Origin: Tachypleus tridentatus
Taxonomy: Eukaryota > Arthropoda > Merostomata > Xiphosura > Limulidae
Length of the DNA stretch: 64,000 nt
Reading direction: 5' to 3'
NCBI RefSeq assembly: GCF_004210375.1
Contig: NC_134834.1
Location: forward strand, 90,028,170-90,092,169
Shown: positions 13,226-24,339 of the stretch, one piece after another
Layout of the letters: each line of letters opens with the position of its first letter
Numbering within the stretch: position 1 is the stretch's first letter
Position numbers and translations under genes: made by a program
The notes under the pieces: generated by a model
The model's input: only the letters and a program-made list of their open reading frames with translations
What the model was told of the DNA's origin: nothing
Database searches by the model: none

Positions 13226-14029
13226 TGTCTGGACATTATCCTTAAACAAGAGTTAGTCGAACATTTACCTTTTTGTATGTATATCTTTCTAAGCGAATAT
13301 TCACCAAATGATTGTTTCGTTCGTATATTTATTGTTTGTTTATATTTTACAACAACTTACAAGCTCTGAATTTTGTTTTGTTCTTCCTATAATAGCTGTG
13401 TTAAGTAATTACCTCAAGTAATTATTAACCTCTTGTATATATTAAATAAATATAATATTATTAAGTCTATAGCACATAAAGGTCGATACTTATTCTGCGT
13501 CTAGTTGGAGTACATATTGGTAAACATACTAATGCACGCTCTTTTCCTGCAAAATAATAATAATCACTTAAAACTTACAGAGTTTCACTTATAATAAACA
13601 CACGTTACCTAATATGAAGCTGAAGTACATTCCTCACATGTACAGACACATACATAGAGAAAAATTAAGTGACTTACAAACCGTTAATGTTAAGACATCC
13701 CACAACCACATTTTTAAAAGCTGGCGAAAACTAACTATAATTATTCTTTTCATAAGTGATTATGCTAAGCCTACTACATTTTTAACATATAATTTTATTC
13801 TTTAGAAAATTTAAAGAATTGGAAGACTATTTAATACTGGAGTTTCGACCACAATGCATTTTTTTATCCATTGACGATAACGCGGTTCGTTCATTACACA
13901 TCTTATGAGGTGTTTTTCGTACGCAGAAGCGATGGTAATACTATTCTAACAAATAATAAGTTTTACATCTATAGTGGAATGATAACATGATTTTCTATGT
14001 AGGTAATTGAAATATAAATACAGTGGATC
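13226..14029. other. No gene seen
   Basis: AT-rich sequence without a supportable coding region. Short frames near 13.6 kb have no recognisable content. Confidence 0.4.
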
Positions 14030-14630
14030 TTATGTGCTGATATACTACAAGATCTTAAAGCAATTGTTCCCCAAGCACTGTGAAGTACACCTTATATCGT
14101 GACAGCGAGATTGATTAATCTGAAAATAGGAAAGAAAGAGGCAGAACATCTAAACCTAATGATATTGATGTTAAGTATCTTCGATTATGCAGATCTTACT
14201 TGGAGCAGATGAAAACTGCTGCTTATCTCTAGTATGAGACATACGACCCTTTACTAAACAAAAAAAAAGTGTCTAGATCTACAGAATCAACGACAATACA
14301 ATACTTGGTCACATAACAGATGAAAATACCTTTACTTTTATCTTCAAATATTGTCAAGATACTTAAGTGTTAAAAAGTATATTATGGATGGATGATTCCA
14401 AACTTTAAATAGTTGTTTCAAAGCTTATGTTGAACGTCTGACAGAAGAAAGACGAAATATTCTAAACTTAATGCGAAGCGCCTACAATGAAGAATGGGAG
14501 AAGCAGTGTAATGATTTAAAGTACTTTTTCTGCTGAGGCGAAAAGAGATATTTGCAAAGTAGATGGAATAATAAACCAGTTGAAGTACCCCTAGATACTG
14601 ATATGTCATGATAAATTCAAAAGGTCCCTT
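14030..14630 (+). pseudogene. Tc1/mariner transposase relic, copy 1
   Basis: This reads as a shredded Tc1-type transposase only by comparison with the copy at 18.9-19.6 kb. Both show nucleotide strings corresponding to the second helix-turn-helix (AACATCTAAACCTAATGATA, cf. 'TPKLND-DVKYLR'). They also share the region around the first catalytic Asp (TATTATGGATGGATGATTCC, cf. K-R-V-L-W-T-D-E-S-K) and a block ending AGATATTTGCAAAGTAGATG. Stops and frameshifts are frequent, and the second catalytic region and the DDE glutamate are not visible. It is embedded in duplicated block B. Confidence 0.55.
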
Positions 14631-15440
14631 TGAATGAATTGGTTTTACAAATGCCTGAAAGAATCTATAGTTATTAAAGGAAAATGTGAAACATAAAATA
14701 GTAAGGTTTTGCTTAAATCAAGAAATTGAACAGGATTTCTATTGTAATAATTATAAATATTAATAATCGTTCTGATGTTTTATCTAAAATTTACCTAATA
14801 TTGTTATTTCAAAGTAGCCTGAAATCTAATTTTTAGCTTTGTACTAAGAGTTGTGAACAATACTGTACTTTTACTAATCCTTATAATTTTGTTTGCATTG
14901 TTTTCGGGACTGGAATCCAAACACCATATTGTATTCACAAAATGGTTTTATTTCTTGTTTTGTGAATTTAGTTACCCTAACAGATGTTTAATGTATTCCA
15001 TTTTATTAACATTTTGTGAAACGAAATTTAATATTTCTAGCACTGATTTATTTAACTGCTTTATTTCATACACAATACATTTGATGTCTGCCTAAATATA
15101 CTGATTTTGTAGTGCACAAGACATTAAGCAATCTATTTGTTCCATTCATCTAATATTTATCTATAAGAGGTTGGCAGTTCCTGTTTTATCCTGAAATTAA
15201 GATTTTTAAAGGAAAACCAAATGTCTTTTAAAAACTAGCTGAAAAGTGCTATGATAACACCTGCTTATATAAAACATTTTCTTCTTTCCTGTATGGACTA
15301 TAAAACATTTATTGTACGTACGTACTGTAGCTATTACTCCAATTTCTTAAATTTGTTAATTATAAGGATAAATCTTCATTACGTATCTTTACTTCACTTC
15401 CATGGTTTAGGAGAGTACACTGGCTTCTTTTCTTTTCGTG
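14030..15440. repeat. Duplicated block B, copy 1 (partner 18.9-20.6 kb)
   Basis: About 1.4 kb aligns directly, with many indels, to about 18,940-20,560. Landmarks beyond the Tc1 relic are TTTTTAGCTTTGTACTAAG versus TTTTTAACTTTGTCTTAAC (14,830 and 19,969), and AACACCTGCTTATA followed by AAAACATT (15,256 and 20,380). Short open frames inside have no recognisable product. Confidence 0.65.
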
Positions 15441-16335
15441 ATAATAAACTCTAGAAGTATCAGTCTCATAATTAATATACCATCAAATTGTTTTTTCCTA
15501 ATTCTAAATATTTATTAATTTATATTTAAAAACTACCAGTTATAACTGTCAGTTCATTATTTTATATAGTAAATGGATAACGAGGAACTACTTTTATTGA
15601 TATTAAAACAATATTTCTCTCACTTTTCTCTGATAATTGATTAATAATATAAATATATGTATTTATACAGCTTTGTACTTTATGTATAAATGGTTCAATC
15701 CTACCCATCATTGTTCTTAAACTTTTCTGAATTTTAAAATCTTATAATTACTTAACAAGTAATCATATTTTTGAACATCTTTGGAGAACTCATCTTCACA
15801 GTTATTCTTATCATTTGATCCATTATAACAAAACAGTTTTCTCTGTTTTTGCTCCTTCTATCTTCTGTTTTAAATTGTTTTTATTTTCTGAATACGTTTT
15901 ACAAACTTTGATCCTATTTTAACATATATTTGAATTGTCTTTATTTATTATCTCCAAATCACCTCATTATTTTCTTCTCCCGAGCAAATATCACTTCAGT
16001 AATTTACCAGTGTGTCTTATATATGATCATTGATTGCTAAATGTCTTAATAGTCTTGTTACTGAAGAATCAGTTTCTACAAATTACCTGCTTCTGTACTA
16101 TTAACTTTTAAGAGCTTCAATGACTATTTCCAGACATTTAAAATAATCAGATAATTTTTCGATAACAAATTTAGTCTATAATTTTAAAATATATGTGCTA
16201 GAAGAGAGATTTTTCTTTGGATTCTCACAATCACAAATCAAAACATCAAACGGAGCCGTGCAGCTTCAATTTAAAATAACTCTAAATGTGTGCGTTTCAC
16301 TCTCTTAAAGAGAGAAATAATCTTTACATCCACTA
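15441..16335. other. No gene seen
   Basis: Very AT-rich, T-rich on the plus strand, with no coding region, RNA or repeat that I can support. Confidence 0.4.
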
Positions 16336-16339
16336 CTAA

Positions 16340-17840
16340 CCAAAATCTTAAAGCCAATGAACATAAATAAAAAATATACATTTTGCGTTGTTAAACTCAA
16401 TCACTTATTTGAATAGAGCCTCGAAAGATGAAAATAAGGAAAGGAAAAATAAAATTAAAAAACCGTTTTAGCATTTAATAGACAAAATGTGAACAATATA
16501 AAATTAGCATAAATACTAACTGGTCAAAAGTTTAAGACCATACTGAAACGAAGTGTTAATTGGTAAACACGTAACGAAATTTAGTCATTTGTGTTCAAGC
16601 ATTAGCATTGTCAACAACTCCCACAGACATCTCCTGTGTTACATTGGGTAAAAACATGGCAAAGGCTAAAAGCTGACAGAGTTTGAACGTGGCAGAATTT
16701 TCGAGCTGCAAAATCAAAGTCTCTCTCAACGTTCCATCGCTTGTGAGATTGGGTGAAGTGAAATTGCTGTTGCAAATTTCTTAAAATACTCAAAGGGATG
16801 TGGAACGAGAATTTCAAGTGGTCAGCCCAAAAACATTTCGCCGGCGTTGAGTAGGAGAATTCGACGGGTTGTCCGGCAAGACACCATCCGATCGTCGAAC
16901 CAGATTAAGGTTCTTACGGACGCCTAATACATCTCAAAAACAATAAGACGGTATCAACGAGAGAAAGGCCTTTAAAACCGTAAACGTCTTCAAAGGCCAC
17001 GCGTCCTTCCACACCACAAAACAGCTCAGTTAAACTATGCTGAGAAGCACCAAACATGGAACGTAGGAAGTGGAAGAAGGTTTTGTTCTCTAATGAGAAA
17101 AAAAATGCAACTTGGATGGCCCAGATGGCTTCCAACGTTACTGACACGATAAGGATATCCCACCGGAGATACTTTCTACACGACACAGTGGAGGAGGTTC
17201 CATCATGATCTGGGGTGCTTTCTCCTTCCATGGAGCAATTGAGCTTCAGGTTATACAGGAGTTGGCTACGTGGGCATGTTGGAGAGAGCATCCATATTGA
17301 CTGAAGGCCCTCGCTTGTTTAGAAATGACTGGATCTTTTAGCAGGACAACACTGCAATCCACAATGCCCACAATGGAAATGACTTTTCATGGCGATCAAC
17401 GTGATTCTTTTGGACTATCCAGCGTGTTCGCCCGAACTGAACCACATTGAAAATGTTTGGGGTGTATGGCAAAGAAAGTCTATAGAAATTGACGACAATT
17501 ACAATAAGTGCATGATCTTCGTGAAGCCATCTTCAACACATGGAATAACATTTCAGCCAGCCTTCTGTAAATGCTTATATCGACCATGCCAAATCGAATC
17601 TTCGCAGTTATTCGCAATGACAGCCTTGTGACTTACTCCTGAGACCTCTTGTTGGGCATATCCTACCCTGTTTAGGACTTGCATGGCATTCATATTTTCC
17701 TTAATAAATGCTAGAAAACTTTTTTATTTTTCCTTTTCTTATTTTCATCTTTCAAAGCTCTACTCAAATAAGTCGTTGAGTTTAACAACGCAAAATTTTT
17801 TCTTTATGATCATTGGCCTTAAGATTTTCGCCAGCTGTTT
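16340..17840 (+). mobile_element. Degenerate Tc1/mariner-type transposon with long inverted repeats
   Basis: Terminal inverted repeats of about 170-200 bp. TTTTGCGTTGTTAAACTCAA at about 16,380 is mirrored by its complement at about 17,773-17,792, and GATGAAAATAAG at about 16,427 by CTTATTTTCATC at about 17,738. The outer ends (CCAAAATCTTAAAGCCAATGA at left, the complement of GCGAAAATCTTAAGGCCAATGA at right) resemble an inner motif, TGGTCAAAAGTTTAAGACCA, at about 16,522. This suggests the IR/DR layout of Tc1 elements. Between them lies a dead transposase gene. The exact ends are uncertain by several bases. Confidence 0.7.
16656..17530 (+). pseudogene. Tc1-type transposase, multiply broken
   Basis: Reading starts at ATGGCAAAGGCTAAAAG (16,656), giving MAKAK followed by ELTEFERG-like and S-L-S-Q-R-S-I-A residues of the first helix-turn-helix. 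A second HTH follows (RRVVRQDT, then SSNQI). The C-terminal catalytic block (17,389 on) reads DYPACSPELNHIENVWG, matching the D-x-x-P-x-L-N-x-I-E-N-x-W motif with the DDE glutamate. The DDE core between is full of stops and frameshifts. It is not functional. Confidence 0.7.
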
Positions 17841-18930
17841 ATATGGGCTGTGTAGAAATTACCCGTAATAGTAATGAACAGTTATAAACAGTTTGAGGTC
17901 AAGAACCAACTAACATAACCTTACCACCCAACCCTTGTCATATAATGTCCCAGAAGAAACTGTTGAAGTAGTTCTGGTTTATTTTTTTCATAAAGTTTTT
18001 TTTTCTTGAAGTGTCTGTGTGATAACTGTAAGATTTTAGAAATCTACAAAGTTGATGTTTTCAATACAATTTTGAAAGTTCTTGCCCCTGTAATTTGATA
18101 TGTTCTATACATCTAAAAGAGGTCTAGAGCGTTTTCAAGCTTAAAAGATATACATAACACCTGGATCTTGGTTTATTAGTTTACAACACTGAAGTCCCTC
18201 GCGTTATGTCAAAATAACTGCTGATACATTTATACACGAACATATTAGATAAGGTAATAACTTTTTTTTTTTTTTCTCAAGAAAAAGGTACTGAGTGGGC
18301 TTTCCACTATCATCGAAAACCAAGTTTAACACAGCAAATATAAATATCATTCAAAATATAAGAGATATAATCTAAACACATAATGAAAAATAAAACTGTA
18401 TTACATTTTCACCTCAGTTAAAAATTAAAATGACATTAAATGTAATTGGTTATTGTACATTTTTAGATCAACAATGTCACTTTTCTAAAATTAAAAAAAA
18501 GCGGTTTTCCTGGAGTCGACCAGTCACCATTCCATTATTATGCACTTACACATTTCAAAGTGTAACAATATGTTTTAATGTATAAAGTCCTGTAGGGATG
18601 ATACTTGAATAGTACAGTGCGAAAATGTCAGGACAATAGAATATTTTGTAATTCTTTCCATTTGATAAAGCTAATTCTGCCATGCCATAACTGAGTGTAA
18701 TCTTGATAGATATAGTTAGGCTTCACTGATTTTGATTGAGCAAGAGTGAGAATACTTATCATTCTTTAGGATTCTCCTATAATTGTACTACTTGAAGGAT
18801 ACTATTTTAATTAACATATTGATAAAATTCATTGTTTGAAAGACTCCGTAATTAAACCTAAAAAAAAACCTTGTTTTACATTATATATTAAGTTTTGTTA
18901 CTATGCAACAGTCCAAAGAGTTTGGAGAAT
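17841..18930. other. No gene seen
   Basis: AT-rich sequence with a T-run near 18,260 and no supportable coding region. Confidence 0.35.
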
Positions 18931-19565
18931 CTGCAGTAGAGCAACAACTTGCATGAAAGATTTACTTGCTGCTGGTTGGACAAATTACTGCATACTTGAA
19001 GTGCTCCCTAAACACTTTCAAGTACATCCGAAAACGTGAGACCGATACAAGTAAATTCGAAAACAGAAAATAAAAAGTAAGAACACCTAAACTCAATGAT
19101 ACCGATGTTAAGTATCTTCGAATATGCATCCCCCGAAAAGAAGGAAGACTACCACTGATCTCAATTATGAGATAAATTACCTTTTACTAAGTGACAGAAA
19201 AGTGTCCAAATGTACAGTATCCAGATAACTCAACGCTAATATAATATTTCGTCATATAACAGTTGAAAAACCTTTACTCCAAATATTGTCAATAGACTGA
19301 AGTTTGCTAAAAAATTCAAAGACTGGACAGTTGATTTTGGAAAAGAGTATTATGGATGGATGATTCCAAGCTTTAAATTTTATTTTAAAGCATATGTTGT
19401 ACGTCCGGCAGAAGAAAAGTGAGAAATTCTTCACTTAATGCATAGTGCCAACCATGAAGCAAAGGAGAAGCAGTGTTTTTCTGCTGAGGCAGCAGAAGAT
19501 ATTTGCAAAGTAGATGGAATAATAGAGCAGTTGAAGTACTACTAGATACTGATATTTCATGGTAT
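18930..19565 (+). pseudogene. Tc1/mariner transposase relic, copy 2
   Basis: Better preserved than copy 1. The first HTH resembles LLAAGWTNYCI (about 18,960), and the second HTH reads RTPKLNDTDVKYLRIC (about 19,080). A short basic segment with S-D-R-K-V-S-K follows at about 19,190. The site of the first catalytic Asp reads RVLWMDDSKL (about 19,345), where functional proteins have R-V-L-W-T-D-E-S-K-F. Sequence after GAGAAGCAGTG jumps to a block ending ATATTTGCAAAGTAGATGGA, with the conserved K-H-G-G-G segment degraded. Several stops and shifts make it non-functional, and the third catalytic residue region is missing. Confidence 0.65.
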
Positions 19566-20560
19566 ATCCAACTGTTTCCTAATTATTGGTAACGAATCTA
19601 CTACGAAGACCACAGATACTCATCTGATCTGCGTAGAATTTACTTACGTTAGAAAAAAGATACTGGAGTCATTAGGTCTCAACCTAATTAAGTAGGTCTG
19701 GGTCTTGTTGTATCCCATACTTGAAAAATCAAAGTTACATTCAAAGAAACTTCGTAGAATTGTTTTATAGTCATTTGAAGAAATATTTAAAGAACACAAA
19801 AGAACAATAAATATAAACATATGCCAGAAAGACAGTCTGCAGTCACTAAAGCAAAAGAGACACAAAAATAATTATTGCTTGTGATAAATATGAATTTTAA
19901 TAAACGTGTTGATGTTTTACTTATGACTTACCTTCCTTAGTTTTTGAAAGTAGCCTGAAATACAATTTTTAACTTTGTCTTAACACTTGTGAAGAATACT
20001 TTATTTCTACATTATTCCTATATTATTATTTGTATTTTTGGAACTGCCATCCCTACATCATCTTACATTTACAACATATTTTTGTACTTTTTTTAAAGTT
20101 TATTGCCGTGATGGAAAGTTAATATGTTCTATGAAGCTGTCTAATGAAATTTAATGTTTCTGGCATTGATTTGTTTTACGCCTTCAACTCATATATTATA
20201 CATTTATTGGCTACCGAAATATACTGATTGTATAGTGCAGAAGACTTTGGATACTCTATATGTTCCATTCATCTAATATTAATCTATTTCTGGCTGGCAA
20301 TTCTTCTTTCACCCTGTACTGAAGCGTTTCAAAAGGACACCAACTGTCTGTAAAAACCTAATCTAAAAGTGGAATAATAACACCTGCTTATACAAAACAT
20401 TGTCTTCTCTCCTATATGGACTGTAATAAATTTATTGTATGTACTCTGTATTTTACCTGAATATTTATGTTTGGTGATATATAAGGAAAAATAACTTTGT
20501 TAGGTATCTCTACTTCATTTCACTTCTTTATGACACTACATTGTCTTCTTTTTGTCTTCG
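18940..20560. repeat. Duplicated block B, copy 2 (partner 14.0-15.4 kb)
   Basis: Second copy of block B in the same orientation, about 4.9-5.1 kb from the first. It has about 0.2 kb of extra sequence at 19,570-19,790 relative to copy 1. Divergence is high with many indels, so the duplication is old. Confidence 0.65.
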
Positions 20561-21340
20561 AGATACACGATTTTGCATTTTCGAAAAGTGGCTTTTTCAA
20601 TTTTATATATAATATTTTTCGAGTTCGTTTTGTATATAATTTACATTAATTTTAACTTTATGATAATAAGTAATTAGAAAAGGAATGAGTTGTTGACCTT
20701 CTTTGCATGTTTTTGTTAATTTTCTTTCTTTCTTTATATAGGTTAAATTCTCCGTTTATTATAGTTTGTGGAAAATTACACATTCTAAGTGTGAACTTTA
20801 TATTATGTATAATTTCGTTTAAGTTTAAAAAAGATATTTAAATTCGTTTACGTTTTATTTTAAAGTACTAATATAAATACATTAAAAATAAGTTGATAAA
20901 CTATTGAACATTTCACTTCTATTTTGAACCATCAAACTGGTTTGTATTGAAATTCTAAAGATTTATTTATTTACATATTTAATAAAAATGACTTTAAATA
21001 CGTGGATGCAATAAACACGAGTATTTATTTAAATATTATTCAGTAACAGTCCATTAATCATTTTATACATTAACTGGATAACGAGAAAATACATTTATTA
21101 GTTAGTGATAAGTAAGGTAAATATGTATATATGTATACACTATCTGCAACTAGAAAAAAGGAAAGAAATGATATAAAGGTATGTTAACCTCTTATAAACT
21201 GAACTGTTTCATTACACAGAAAAAGTAATTTTTATCAACTCCAGATTGCATTGCATTTGATAGTGTAATTTGTGTGTTATCATAGGTTTTTAAAAGCAAA
21301 TAAATATTATGTAAACAGAAAACCTACAAATAAGAATACA
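20561..21340. other. No gene seen
   Basis: Extremely AT-rich sequence immediately left of the LINE insertion site. Nothing coding is supported. Confidence 0.4.
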
Positions 21341-21357
21341 TTTGCTTCAATTCGTAT
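21341..21357. repeat. Left target-site duplication of the Jockey-type LINE
   Basis: TTTGCTTCAATTCGTAT here matches TTTGCATTCAATTCGTAT at 29,253-29,270 with a single inserted A. The two copies bracket the whole LINE. Confidence 0.75.
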
Positions 21358-21534
21358 TCAATTCAATTTGAGTCGGAGTTTCAAGGTCGTCGTCAAGCGG
21401 AGCGGACGTGCAAGTCGAGAGTTGCGAGAGACGTACTATAGAGACAAGGAATATTTTGCTTAAGTGCTTTATTTTCAAGTTTTACTTTAAAAGGTTTACC
21501 CTTAGTCCTTGTCAGGACTAGTAAAACGAATAGG
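21358..21534 (+). promoter_or_regulatory. LINE 5' UTR with presumed internal promoter
   Basis: About 177 bp between the left target-site duplication and the ORF1 ATG. It is locally GC-richer (AGCGGAGCGGACGTGCAAG) than the surrounding AT-rich DNA. Jockey-type elements carry an internal Pol II promoter here; a Drosophila-like Inr/DPE was not identified with certainty. Confidence 0.4.
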
Positions 21535-23134
21535 ATGAAGAGGAGAAAGATCGTAACACGATCTAATGGAAACGCGCTAACGAACGAGGAGATAATAGAA
21601 ATGCTGAATGAGATGATCGAAGGACCAGCCTCAGAATCCCCGGGCAGTTCGACAGAGAGTGACTACTCAGGATCAGAAGATATAACAAGACAAGAATCAC
21701 AAGAAGCAAAAACTACCACGAACAAAAGGAGGCTGAAGAAGAAAAAGGATAAGGTAAATATAGTTTCGAACAATACTACTAACCTTAACTCTAATAACAC
21801 TAACCCTGGTACTAACAATACTAAAAATTCCAGTGTCAGTAACGCAACTAATGTAAGTAATATCAAAGCCACTAGTTCTAATAATAACAATGCCACTAGT
21901 TCTAGCAAAAATAACGCAACTAACCAGGATACTAATAATATCGCTAACAGTAACATGGATAACGCCACTAACTCTAAAAACACCACCGCTGTTATACAAT
22001 CACACGATTCTCCTCAATACAGAATCCCAACTCTGTTCATTGAAGGAATAAACAACACAACACGCATCCCTCAGATAGTAAAACAACTGAGGGCTTATTA
22101 CCCGGGCATCCTGTTTAAGGACATTAAACGTCTTCCCAACGGAAGAATTATGTTAAGATGCACAGAACCACACAAGTTTGCACATATTTTGGCCCACTGG
22201 CCCAAGGATGCCTTCGGGGTCCAAGCCACCATCAACACACCAAAGTTAACTGTTATTATCAGAGGTGTCGATTTCGACATCGAAGATAACGAGATCACAG
22301 AGGAGTTAAAAACACAAAACATTGTAAAATCAGATGGAATCATCTCTTTCAGAACGAAACAAAAAACGCCACTGGTCAAGGTAACCGTGAACAATAAAGA
22401 TGATCAGGACAAACTATTAAAAAACGGTTGCCTCTTATTCTTCAAAAGACACACGACCGAACCGGAGAAAACACACCAAAAGCCTATTATACAATGTTAA
22501 ATGTCAAAGGTTCGGACACACGAAAAACAATTGCATGGCCAAAGACAGATGCGTGAGATGTGGCGGACCTCACGAAGTTGCTCAGTGTCCTTATGAGCGT
22601 AACCAAGTGAGATGCGCAAACTGTCAGGGCCCTCACGCAGCCAGTTACAAAGGCTGCCCTAAATACACTCAGATACGAAACAAAATTATTTTCAAAACCA
22701 CTAACAGTAACAAACAAACCCTCGACACACAGATCACTAAACAACCCTTACTACAAACTCCAACAGACACACAGATCACTAAACAACCATTACTACAAAC
22801 TCCAACAGACACTCATATCACTAAACAACCATTACTACAAACTCCAACAGACACACAGATCACAAACTCTCGGCCACAACCAACACGTACATACGCAGAC
22901 GTCACACGCTCGAAAACAACACATACATTCAACCCCACAGAATTCACCACAAATTTATTAGCAATGCTAATAGAATTGAGTGAATTCCCTATATTTGAAT
23001 CAAGGCACGAATCACTCAAGGCTCTTTGTAGCCTTGCAAGTTATTACTTTCACCTTCCCCATCTCAAACCACACCATCTTTCACTTAAAATTCATGCAAG
23101 GGAAGTAAAACAACACAATGATACAACACATTAA
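21535..23134 (+). pseudogene. LINE ORF1: RNA-binding gag-like protein with zinc knuckles, one frameshift
   Basis: ORF1 proteins of Jockey-clade LINEs bind element RNA. The N-terminus (from MKRRKIVTRS) is acidic and Ser-rich, followed by a long Asn/Thr/Ser low-complexity tract (residues about 75-155). Then comes a PRE_C2HC-like domain (starting near LTVIIRGVDFDI, about 22,240). The CCHC knuckles follow: CQRFGHTKNNC, CVRCGGPHEVAQC and CANCQGPHAASYKGC. The frame breaks near 22,480-22,500: one frame stops at TAA 22,498-22,500, while the +1 frame continues as YNVKCQRFGHT. A 42-nt repeat lies downstream of the knuckles. The stop at 23,132-23,134 overlaps the ORF2 start by 17 nt. Confidence 0.85.
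22730..22862 (+). repeat. 42-bp coding tandem repeat inside ORF1
   Basis: About three copies of a 42-nt unit (14 codons, read as QITKQPLLQTPTDT) follow each other after the zinc knuckles. They are nearly identical, so the expansion is recent or homogenised. The length is a multiple of three, so the frame is preserved. Confidence 0.9.
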
Positions 23135-23241
23135 AATTTTACACATCAACTGCCAAGGAAACCTCAAAGATAAAAGAATAGAAATATACAACATAAACAA
23201 ACATATAAATGCCAACATTATCATCGTATCAGAAACACTCT

Positions 23242-23249
23242 GCATAGAG
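23242..23249. repeat. hAT target-site duplication, left
   Basis: GCATAGAG, 8 bp, directly before the hAT terminus. An identical copy is at 26,291-26,298. An 8-bp duplication is diagnostic of hAT elements. Confidence 0.95.
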
Positions 23250-23726
23250 CAGGGGTGTGCAACAGGCGGCCCGCGGGCCACAACCCGGCCCGCCAAGCCA
23301 TTTAGTGTGGCCCTAGTTGTTGTAATCTAACCATGTGGCCTGATCTGTAATCCAACGCAAATGGAATATTTTTAAAAGCATCGATCCTACGGGATTCCCA
23401 GGCTTCGACTCGACAAACTTCTAAAATTATCTTTGCTAGAGAGGAGCAGGCCGAATTCGATTGGTCGGCCTCCTTAGGGCATGAATAGGTGACGTGCACT
23501 AGCACTATTGTCTACGACTCAACGTCATGTCCTGAACCTCGCCTTCGCCCGCTGGCGACAATTTTCCCTAACCTCTGCTGTCCGTCATTCATTATTGGTG
23601 AAAATTTTATTACCTTTTACAGTTACTACAAGAGATTGAAGGTAAATTGATTATTATTTAGCATATTGTTGTGACTTTACTGAATTTATTAAAATTTTTG
23701 CTTTCAGATGCATCTGATTCTATGTA

Positions 23727-24169
23727 CAGTGTGACCTCTGTACGTTCTTTACCCTCCCCGCGAATAGCGAAAAACCGCGAATATTGGATGCAGTTTTAAA
23801 ACGTATATGTATGCGATTATATACTATATGAAATGCTTCCCAAACACTAATGATACTTATACTCATTGATGCAGTAATAATGTAGCAATATTGCATACTG
23901 TTATGTATTTCACTAAATTGTACCGTGCGTTACCGGGCTGTGCTTTGCCGTTTGCGTTGTTGGGGAAGCTGAGGCAGTCAGCCAATAGCAGTCCAATCTT
24001 GTTTGGTGAAGACGACAATTGATAAAAACGGCTTGATTGAGTAAATACAACAGAAATCTCCTCGAAAAGCCCTTTCAGTCTCTGTGACCTACAAAAAACG
24101 CAGTTCGCGCATAACCCGCGAATATGCGGGGCCGTGAATGGCGAACCGCGAATAGGCGAGGTCACACTG
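23727..24169. mobile_element. Tigger/pogo-type MITE nested in the hAT
   Basis: 443 bp bounded by CAGTGTGACCTC and its exact complement GAGGTCACACTG, with TA on both sides (23,725-23,726 and 24,170-24,171). TA duplication plus a CAGT start fits the pogo/Tigger branch of Tc1/mariner. Subterminal CCGCGAATA-type motifs recur in opposite orientations at both ends. No transposase frame is present, so it is non-autonomous. Confidence 0.85.
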
Positions 24170-24339
24170 TATTTTGCTATTCTCAATTAATTTAAGTACC
24201 GGAAGGCTATGATCGGGATGCCAATTTAGAAACATGTGTTTCTGTCCATAAGAGGTTCCATGTGTAAATAAATTCTATGTTTTTTCTACTTTGCTATTTT
24301 CGTGAGAATAATTTTTGTTTTGATTTCAGGGCTAGTAAA

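Noticed and set aside
21663-21999. Hydrophobic minus-strand frames of about 100 codons
   Set aside because: Antisense of the Asn/Thr/Ser low-complexity part of LINE ORF1, which mimics Leu/Val-rich membrane segments.
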